DNA from: Rhodospirillales bacterium
Lineage (GTDB): Bacteria; Pseudomonadota; Alphaproteobacteria; Acetobacterales; Acetobacteraceae
Length of the DNA: 6,909 nucleotides
Assembly: GCA_028870815.1 (NCBI GenBank)
Contig: JAGWOU010000091.1
Location: 1-6,909 of the forward strand
Direction: 5' to 3'
The position numbers were made by a program, and so were the translations under genes. A model generated the notes under the pieces. It made no database searches and was not told the origin of the DNA. It worked only from the letters and a program-made list of their open reading frames with translations. Each line of letters opens with the position of its first letter. Position 1 is the stretch's first letter. Below, piece by piece: positions 1 through 5,481 of this stretch.

Positions 1-2589
1 AAATGCCGCAATTGCGGCCATGAGGGTGAGGTTGAGCAGATTCTGGCGGCGGATTTCATTCCGCCGGGCAAGCATTTTGAACTGATTCTGCAAATTTGCC
101 CGCGCTGCACCGCGCGGTTTGTAGACCATGTGCCGCCCATGGATTACGCCGCGGAAGAGCTGATCGAACTCGGCTGGCATATATATCAGGCGCAGGTGGG
201 TGCCGGGCTCTGGCCCATTGTGGTGCCGTTGGCGGCGATTGATAAACCGGCTGGCGCGCGGATTCTGGAGATCGGCGGCGGTTACGGCTTCGGGCTCGAC
301 ATCTGCGTGCAGGCGCTGGGCTGGCAGGGTGTTGGTTACGATCCCTCTCCGCTTGGGGATTATGGCCGGCGGGAGCTTGGGCTGGATCTGCGCAAGGATT
401 ACTTCACCGAGGACAGGCTGAAGGATGGAAAATGGGATGTGATCGTCGCCACCGAGGTGATTGAGCATCTTGATGATCCGCCGGGTTTTCTGCGGCTGAT
501 GCGCAAGGCGATTGCCGAGGATGGCGTGCTGGTGCTGACGACGCCGGACGGCGCCTGCATTACCCCGGCACTTTCCAATGACGAGCTGGTCTCGCCCTTG
601 GCCGCGGGCGCGCATCTGGTGCTGCAAACGGTGCAAAGCCTGCGCATGGCGCTGGAAGAGGCGGGGTTTGCGTATACCGATGTTCAGAGCGAGCAGCTGG
701 GGCTTACGGCCTATGCCTCGGCCGCGCCGCTGACGCTGCGTGATGATCCTCATCGCGCCCGTGCACTCTACCGGCATTATCTTGGCCAGCGTGCCGCCTC
801 GGCGGTTTTGGGCTCGGATACGCAGATCGGCTTCGCGACGCGGGAATTGTTCGACGCCGCGAATGACGGCGATTTCGAGGCTGCCGATATCGCCTGGAAA
901 ATTCTCTGCGACGGCGTACGCCAGAGATACGGGCTGGAGCTCGAAACCCTCACCGCTTTGCCGGAAGGGTGTGGCACAGCCTCGCTCTCCGAACTCGCGG
1001 CGCGCATGCCTCTGGGGTTGGGGCTGATTTTCTTTGCCCGCGCCATGCGTAAATTGGCCAGCGGAGAAAGCCGGGTGGCGGTACGGCCGCTGCTCGAGCT
1101 GGTGTTGCAGGGGGTGAACGCCTTGCAGCAGGCGCTGGCCCAGCGCGCGCTGGATGACAAGCTGGCGGATAATATCGAAGGGATTGTGCGTCTCGAACTG
1201 TTGCTCTGCGATGCCGAGGCCGGGCGGCCGGAGGTGGCGGAAGCACTGCTGGCATTAAACGACAAGGTGGCGGGCTGGCGCGGTTTCGTGGCGCTGGTGA
1301 ATGCCGGGGCTTTTAGCGCGGCGGCGCGGTTGCGGGATGGGTTGGGGGCGGAGCCGGATGCGGAGATTCCCGATGGGCTGCGGCGCGATGTGCTGTTGAG
1401 TCTGGCGAATTTCCATCTCGCTTCGGACGGAGATGCGGCTCTGGCGCTGCCGGTGGCGGATGAGCTGGCGGCGCTGGGAATGCCCGCGGATGAGATCCGC
1501 CTCGGCAGTTTCGTGCGGCTGGTGAATGGCGGGCGTTATGAGGAAGCCTTGGCGCTTACCGCCCGGCATGACGTGGCGGCAATGGCCGCACGCGCGGGGG
1601 GTGAGGCGGCGCGCGATGCGGGGTTGGCCCAGGCGGTGCTGGAACTGGCGGTTGGAGACCCCGCTTTGGTGCCGGGGTTGTTGGCGATGGCGGATGTGGT
1701 GCCGGCGCGGTGTGTTGAGTTGTTGCTAGGGGCCTTTACCAGCTTGGTGAATGATGCCCGTTATGAGGAAGCCGATAATTTGGCGGAGACGCACGCCCTG
1801 TTGAGCCGGCTGGATGGGCAGAAAGGCCAGGCGGAGGAGGATGCGCGCTGGGCGGCGATGATGTTGGACTTGCAGCAAGGCCGCACGGATGAGGCGGTGG
1901 CCCGGATTCTGGCACTGGAAAATGCAGGCGGCGACAAGGCGCTGCTGGCCGGGTTTTATGTGGATTGCTTTATCCGGTTGGTGAATGACGGGCGTTACGA
2001 TGCCGCCCGGGCCATGGACGGTGTGGAACACCGTCTGCCGCTTTGCCGGGAGATGCTGCGCCAAGATGCACTGGCCGCGTTGGTGATGCTGGATGCTCAG
2101 CCGGGCGGGCAGGGTGGGCGCGTGCCAGCGCGCCTGAGCGCGCTGGCGGCTGTGCAGATGCCGCAGGAGCGGGTGACGGAACTGACGCTGGCGGCGCTTT
2201 CCGTTTTGGGCAACCGGGGCGAGAGCGAGGCCGCGCGGCAGGTACTGAAGCTAGCAGAGCCACTGTTTATTAAAGCCCGTGCACCGTTTGAGGCGGCGGT
2301 GCGGGATGCACTGTTCGCCGCAGGTGTGCTGCATATGCAAGAGAAGACGGAGTGGCCGCGTGGTGCCGCGACCTTTGCCAAGCTGCGTGATTCGCTCGTG
2401 AAGGAGCATCCGCCGGGAGAGGATGAACCGGCACCGCCGGCGCCGCTTTTCTGGCCCGCTTTGCGTGGTGAGTTGGTGGTTTTGCAGAACTTGAAACGCG
2501 GTGAAGAGGCGGTTGGCCTATTGCGGACCTATCTGCCAGCCTACCGGGACGCGCCGGAAGATCTGCGGATGCAAGTTGAAGGCGGATAA
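1..2589 (+). CDS. SAM-dependent methyltransferase with N-terminal zinc knuckle and C-terminal helical repeats (5' end missing)
   Basis: The reading frame is open from base 1, so the true start lies upstream. The GTG at 130 is internal. The visible 862 residues fall into three parts. First is a zinc-knuckle-like segment with CxxC at residues 2-5 and again at 33-36 (CPRC), as in zinc-binding domains that precede some methyltransferases. Next is a class I SAM-methyltransferase domain at about 85-185: glycine-rich motif I EIGGGYGFG near 90-98, the acidic YDPS near 113, EVIEHLDDP near 152-160 and the strand VLVLTTPDG near 176-184. The remaining ~600 residues are alanine- and leucine-rich helices with a recurring [FL]xxLVNxGxYxxA motif, resembling a TPR-type solenoid for protein contacts. 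It ends three bases before an RgpF-family gene, which points to methylation of a surface glycan or its precursor. The substrate cannot be read from the sequence. The methyltransferase call is strong and the pathway is inferred. Confidence 0.85.
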   Translation, partial: KCRNCGHEGEVEQILAADFIPPGKHFELILQICPRCTARFVDHVPPMDYAAEELIELGWHIYQAQVGAGLWPIVVPLAAIDKPAGARILEIGGGYGFGLDICVQALGWQGVGYDPSPLGDYGRRELGLDLRKDYFTEDRLKDGKWDVIVATEVIEHLDDPPGFLRLMRKAIAEDGVLVLTTPDGACITPALSNDELVSPLAAGAHLVLQTVQSLRMALEEAGFAYTDVQSEQLGLTAYASAAPLTLRDDPHRARALYRHYLGQRAASAVLGSDTQIGFATRELFDAANDGDFEAADIAWKILCDGVRQRYGLELETLTALPEGCGTASLSELAARMPLGLGLIFFARAMRKLASGESRVAVRPLLELVLQGVNALQQALAQRALDDKLADNIEGIVRLELLLCDAEAGRPEVAEALLALNDKVAGWRGFVALVNAGAFSAAARLRDGLGAEPDAEIPDGLRRDVLLSLANFHLASDGDAALALPVADELAALGMPADEIRLGSFVRLVNGGRYEEALALTARHDVAAMAARAGGEAARDAGLAQAVLELAVGDPALVPGLLAMADVVPARCVELLLGAFTSLVNDARYEEADNLAETHALLSRLDGQKGQAEEDARWAAMMLDLQQGRTDEAVARILALENAGGDKALLAGFYVDCFIRLVNDGRYDAARAMDGVEHRLPLCREMLRQDALAALVMLDAQPGGQGGRVPARLSALAAVQMPQERVTELTLAALSVLGNRGESEAARQVLKLAEPLFIKARAPFEAAVRDALFAAGVLHMQEKTEWPRGAATFAKLRDSLVKEHPPGEDEPAPPAPLFWPALRGELVVLQNLKRGEEAVGLLRTYLPAYRDAPEDLRMQVEGG
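1294..2205 (+). repeat. four tandem ~75-codon repeats inside the methyltransferase gene
   Basis: The motif FVALVNAGAF / FVRLVNGGRYEEA / FTSLVNDARYEEA / FIRLVNDGRYDAA recurs with its Leu codon at 1294, 1519, 1744 and 1978, giving spacings of 75, 75 and 78 codons. The DNA is also similar: the 15-mer cgttatgaggaagcc is identical at 1534 and 1759, exactly 225 bases apart. Weaker copies can be aligned before the array (AANDGDFEAA at 856, KLASGESRVA at 1054) and after it (LGNRGESEAA at 2206, LQNLKRGEEA at 2482), so the whole C-terminal part may derive from one unit. Each unit seems long enough for about four helices, that is two TPR-like hairpins. Fold assignment is inference from composition and periodicity. 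Confidence 0.75.
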
Positions 2590-2592
2590 AAC

Positions 2593-3642
2593 ATGTGGCG
2601 CTGGCTTAAATGGACGGTTCTGAAAGTCCTGAGCAAGGTCAAATGGGGATGCTTCATACCGCTGGCCGTGCTGATCGGCCGCCTGCGCAGCCCCCGCCAG
2701 GTGATCATTGCCTGGCCGGCAGGCGAAGTGAGGCTGGGCCCGCAGGTGGTGCTGTTCATGCATTTCGACGGGCGCGGATTCGTGCGGCGGCAGTTGATCG
2801 ACTATATGCGGGAGCTAAAGGAGAATGGCCGCGACGTTGTGTTCGTGAGCAATTCCGAAAAGCTGACCCCCTCTGCCCTGGAAATGGTGAAGGAGCAGTG
2901 CGCCGCCGTGCTGATACGGCGCAATGTTGGCTATGATTTCGGAGCCTGGGCGGATGCGCTGGATCATCTCGGCTTGCCGCGGGCGGATACGCAGGAGATT
3001 ATTTTCGCCAATGACAGCGTATTCGGCCCGTTGCTGCCGCTGGGCGATTTGCTGCGCCGGTTGAATTACGAGAAATCCGATATCTGGGGCCTGACGGAGA
3101 GCTGGCAGGTGCGCTACCATCTGCAATCCTTCTTTCTGGCCTTTGGGCCGAAAGCGTTGCGCGCGGCGGCGTTTGCCAAGTTTTGGAACGCGGTGCGGCC
3201 GGTGCCGGCAAAAGCCTATATCGTACATAAATACGAGGTCGGCATTACGCAGGCGATGATGACGGGCGGTTTGAACTGCAATGCGCTGTGGTCTTATGAG
3301 TCGCTGCTGCGGATGGTGGATAAGGCCGAACTGGACAAGTTAACCGAGGTAGACGCAACGGAGCTTGGTCGGAACGATCCGGTGCAGATTACCCGTAAGC
3401 TGCAGATTTTGCGCATTCGCGACGGCGCGGCGCAGCGCAAGCCGCTGAACCCGACTTCCGATCTCTGGCGCCAACTGCTGTTAACGGGCTTTCCCTTTAT
3501 CAAGCGCGAATTGCTGCGGGATAATCCCAGCAAGGTGCAGGATGTTGGGGACTGGGCTGATGTGGTGCGCGATACCCTTGGCGCTGACCCTGAGCCGATT
3601 CGCCAGGATTTGCGGCTGATGCTGAAGGGCAAGGCGCCCTGA
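2593..3642 (+). CDS. rhamnan synthesis F (RgpF) family protein
   Basis: 349 residues, recognised as the RgpF family by its order of blocks: VVLFMHFDGRG near 52-62, VFVSNSE near 83-89, IRRNVGYDFGAWADAL at about 108-123, EIIFANDSVFGPL near 135-147, DIWGLTES near 163-170, HLQSFFLAFG near 176-185 and YEVGITQ near 214-220. RgpF-type proteins act in assembly of rhamnose-containing surface polysaccharides and often sit as a domain in larger glycosyltransferases. This one stands alone. The first ~30 residues are basic and tryptophan-rich followed by a short hydrophobic run (FIPLAVLIG), which suggests attachment to the inner face of the membrane. ATG 2593 lies three bases after the methyltransferase stop with a modest purine-rich site (gaaggcgga) upstream, so the two genes are probably co-transcribed and perhaps translationally coupled. 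The exact reaction is not established by sequence. Confidence 0.88.
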   Translation: MWRWLKWTVLKVLSKVKWGCFIPLAVLIGRLRSPRQVIIAWPAGEVRLGPQVVLFMHFDGRGFVRRQLIDYMRELKENGRDVVFVSNSEKLTPSALEMVKEQCAAVLIRRNVGYDFGAWADALDHLGLPRADTQEIIFANDSVFGPLLPLGDLLRRLNYEKSDIWGLTESWQVRYHLQSFFLAFGPKALRAAAFAKFWNAVRPVPAKAYIVHKYEVGITQAMMTGGLNCNALWSYESLLRMVDKAELDKLTEVDATELGRNDPVQITRKLQILRIRDGAAQRKPLNPTSDLWRQLLLTGFPFIKRELLRDNPSKVQDVGDWADVVRDTLGADPEPIRQDLRLMLKGKAP

Positions 3643-3668
3643 TCCGGCTGACCCGCCGTCTCACCCTG

Positions 3669-4427
3669 GTGGTGCTCTGGACTCTGGCGGCCAGCAGTGT
3701 GCAGGCGGTTTTGCTGTTGTTGCCGGGCTGGGGCAAGGCATGGTTCGCGCGGCTTTACTGGCGGGGCGTGGGGCGGATTCTGGGGGTGAAACTGCGGCTG
3801 ATCGGCCAGCGATCGGAGCATCGCCCCACCTTGTTCGTCGCCAATCATTGCTCCTGGCTGGATATCGTGGCGTTGGGTGCCGCGGTGCCGGGTTGTTTCG
3901 TGGCCAAGGCGGAAATTGCGAAGTGGCCGGGCATTAGCGTGGTGGCCAAGCTGGGGCGGACCATCTTCGTTTCCCGTAACCGCGATACCGTGGCGCAGGA
4001 GCAGCGCCTTCTGGAGCAACGCCTGGATCAAGGGGACAACATCATCCTGTTTCCGGAGGGAACGACCTCTGACGGTAACCGGGTGTTGCCCTTCGCATCG
4101 GCTTTTTTTACCCTCGCCTTCGGCCCAGCGCGGCCCTGGGTGCAGCCAGTGACGATTGTTTACGACGAGTTGGACGGCCAGCAGGTCCGGCGTGGGGACA
4201 GGGCGGAAATCGCCTGGTACGGCGATATGGATCTGGCGCCGCATTTAAAGCGCCTGTTGCGCCGGCGGGCCGTGCGCGCCACGATTCTGTTCGGCGAGCC
4301 ATTGCCCCCCGGCAGTTTTGCCAACCGTAAAGCCATTAGCGCGGCGCTGGAACGCCTAATAAGCCAGAACGCTGCGGCGCTGCGGCAGGGCCGTGCCTTG
4401 CCCGCTGGCAGCGCAGCCCAGCCGTGA
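3669..4427 (+). CDS. PlsC-type lysophospholipid acyltransferase (1-acyl-glycerol-3-phosphate acyltransferase family)
   Basis: Membrane acyltransferase expected to move an acyl chain to lysophosphatidic acid or another lysolipid. Counting from GTG 3669 (252 residues), the family motifs appear in order: NHCSWLD with the catalytic H(X4)D pair at H60/D65, KAEIAKWPG near 80-88, GRTIFVSR near 96-103 for glycerol-phosphate binding, FPEGTTSDG at about 128-136, and PVTIVYD near 160-166. An N-terminal hydrophobic segment (about 1-20) is a membrane anchor. The start is uncertain. GTG 3669 and GTG 3672 have no visible ribosome site, whereas the same frame runs back to CTG 3639, which overlaps the RgpF stop as CTGA and has GAAGGG nine bases upstream; that start adds ten residues (reading IRLTRRLTL after the initiator), a positively charged lead typical before a membrane helix. 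It probably belongs to the same operon as the two upstream genes. A housekeeping plsC or an ornithine-lipid (OlsA-like) role cannot be separated. Confidence 0.9.
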   Translation: MVLWTLAASSVQAVLLLLPGWGKAWFARLYWRGVGRILGVKLRLIGQRSEHRPTLFVANHCSWLDIVALGAAVPGCFVAKAEIAKWPGISVVAKLGRTIFVSRNRDTVAQEQRLLEQRLDQGDNIILFPEGTTSDGNRVLPFASAFFTLAFGPARPWVQPVTIVYDELDGQQVRRGDRAEIAWYGDMDLAPHLKRLLRRRAVRATILFGEPLPPGSFANRKAISAALERLISQNAAALRQGRALPAGSAAQP

Positions 4428-4469
4428 GGCATGCGGCCTGCCCTGGCTTCGTGCAGTCCGGTATTTAGC

Positions 4470-4496
4470 TTGATCTTGGCACGCCCGGCTTATATT
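4470..4496 (+). promoter_or_regulatory. weak promoter-like pair upstream of the oxidase operon
   Basis: TTGATC at 4470-4475 and TATATT at 4491-4496 resemble -35 and -10 boxes but are separated by only 15 bases, shorter than the usual 16-18. The TATATT lies inside the left arm of the inverted repeat at 4489-4512, so a protein bound there would be placed to control initiation. A promoter somewhere in the 129-base spacer is likely because the upstream operon ends at 4427 and a functionally unrelated operon begins at 4557. The precise boxes are a guess. Confidence 0.2.
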
Positions 4497-4512
4497 CCTG
4501 TGGGAATATAAG
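4489..4512. promoter_or_regulatory. perfect inverted repeat, candidate operator or mRNA hairpin
   Basis: CTTATATTCC at 4489-4498 is the exact reverse complement of GGAATATAAG at 4503-4512, with TGTG between. Ten perfect pairs in an AT-rich island of otherwise GC-rich DNA, 45 bases before the ctaC start, fit a binding site for a dimeric regulator. A transcript hairpin in the leader is the alternative. It is not a convincing terminator: the stem is AT-rich and the following bases (aacggctcgg) contain no T run. I do not recognise it as the consensus of a named regulator. Confidence 0.45.
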
Positions 4513-4530
4513 AACGGCTCGGGAACAGCC

Positions 4531-4560
4531 ATGATCATGAAGCGAGACGCAGCACAATGA
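4531..4560 (+). CDS. possible nine-codon leader ORF overlapping the ctaC start
   Basis: ATG 4531 opens a frame reading MIMKRDAAQ and ending at TGA 4558-4560. That stop overlaps the ctaC start as ATGA, the classic arrangement for translational coupling. An internal ATG at 4537 could also start it. The upstream sequence (cgggaacagcc) offers only a weak ribosome site, and an ORF this short arises easily by chance, so this is tentative. If real, ribosomes finishing it could reinitiate on ctaC, whose own ribosome site is also poor. Confidence 0.15.
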   Translation: MIMKRDAAQ

Positions 4561-5468
4561 GGCGCAGAGACGGAACGGCCAAGACGCTGGCAATGCTGGC
4601 TATGGCGGCGGTGATGGTGTTGCACGGGCATTTCGCCCTTGCCCAAAGCGCGCCGGTGAGCCCAACAGCCATTGCCAATAGCTATGTGGAAGCGCCGCAT
4701 AACTGGCAGCTTTGGTTTCCTGCGGCGGCGAGCCCGATGCAGGCGAAGATCGACTGGCTAATGCAATATGTGCTCTGGATCATGACCGGGGTGGTCGGGT
4801 TCGTCGGCATTTTAATGGGCTATGCGATGTTCCGCTTCCGCGCCGGGCGGAACCCCAAACCCAGCCAGACCACGCACAATACGCTGATCGAGGTTATATG
4901 GATTGTGGTGCCCTGCATCATCCTGGCCATCATCATCATCCCGTCGATCAACCTGATCTATTACGAGGCCAATGACAGTGACCCGTATATGACCGTGACG
5001 GTGACCGGCCACCAATGGTACTGGGAATATAAATACGATTCTGTGCCGGGGCTGGACTATACGAGCTATATGATCCCCGATAACGAGATTAAACCCGGCG
5101 AGATCCGCCGGCTTTCGGTGGACCACCCGCTGGTGCTGCCGGTTGGTGAGAAGATCCGTTTCGTGATTACCAGCGCGGATGTGCTGCACGGTTTTTATCT
5201 GCCTTCGCTTGGCGTACAGAAATACGCCATTCCCGGCACTGATCAGACAAGCTGGACCCTTATTGAGAAGCCCGGCACCTATTTTGGCCAGTGCAACCAG
5301 ATTTGCGGCTTGAATCATGACGCTATGCCCATCGAGATCAAGGCCGTGCCGCTGCAGGATTATCTGGCCTGGACCAAGACGGCCCTGGCCAATTACACGG
5401 ATAATGCCGTAAGCCAGCCGCTTTCCTCGCCGATGCCCCGTAACCAATTGGCCGACGCCACGCGCTAA
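4557..5468 (+). CDS. ctaC: cytochrome c oxidase subunit II (CuA subunit)
   Basis: 303 residues (also called coxB). It receives electrons from cytochrome c at the binuclear CuA centre on the periplasmic face and passes them to haem a in subunit I. Residues 1-29 look like a signal peptide (RRR, hydrophobic core, ALA before Q30). There is no lipobox cysteine. Two membrane helices follow at about 70-92 and 111-133. THNTLIEVIW carries the conserved Glu (E112) at the K-channel entrance, and GHQWYWEY (151-158) is the aromatic electron-entry segment. CuA ligands are H211, C246, Q248 (backbone carbonyl), C250, H254 and M257, with the same 35-residue H-to-C spacing as Paracoccus. Oddities: Q248 replaces the usual Glu that also binds Mg2+, and Y223 and T228 replace the usual Asp and Arg of KxDAxPGR. 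No haem c motif (CxxCH) is present, so this is not a caa3-type fusion. It is the first gene of the operon, 13 bases before ctaD. Confidence 0.95.
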   Translation: MRRRDGTAKTLAMLAMAAVMVLHGHFALAQSAPVSPTAIANSYVEAPHNWQLWFPAAASPMQAKIDWLMQYVLWIMTGVVGFVGILMGYAMFRFRAGRNPKPSQTTHNTLIEVIWIVVPCIILAIIIIPSINLIYYEANDSDPYMTVTVTGHQWYWEYKYDSVPGLDYTSYMIPDNEIKPGEIRRLSVDHPLVLPVGEKIRFVITSADVLHGFYLPSLGVQKYAIPGTDQTSWTLIEKPGTYFGQCNQICGLNHDAMPIEIKAVPLQDYLAWTKTALANYTDNAVSQPLSSPMPRNQLADATR

Positions 5469-5472
5469 GGAG
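5467..5472 (+). promoter_or_regulatory. strong ribosome binding site of ctaD
   Basis: AAGGAG overlaps the ctaC stop codon (TAA 5466-5468) and lies nine bases before ATG 5482. It is the best Shine-Dalgarno match in the window and fixes the ctaD start. It contrasts with the weak site before ctaC. Confidence 0.8.
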
Positions 5473-5481
5473 CCTTCAAGC

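Noticed and set aside
3294..4244. 316-codon open frame on the minus strand
   Set aside because: It spans two well-supported plus-strand genes, shows no recognisable domain, and its composition is that of an antisense shadow in GC-rich DNA.
4476..4491. TTGGCACG as a sigma-54 -24 element
   Set aside because: The required GC of the -12 element is not at the correct distance; the aligned bases read gctt instead of ttgc.
4428..4512. Rho-independent terminator after the acyltransferase gene
   Set aside because: The only good hairpin (4489-4512) is AT-rich and not followed by a T run. The short aggc/gcct pairing just after the stop is too weak.
4557..4646. ctaC product as a lipoprotein
   Set aside because: There is no cysteine near the end of the signal peptide; the likely cleavage is after ALA at residue 29.
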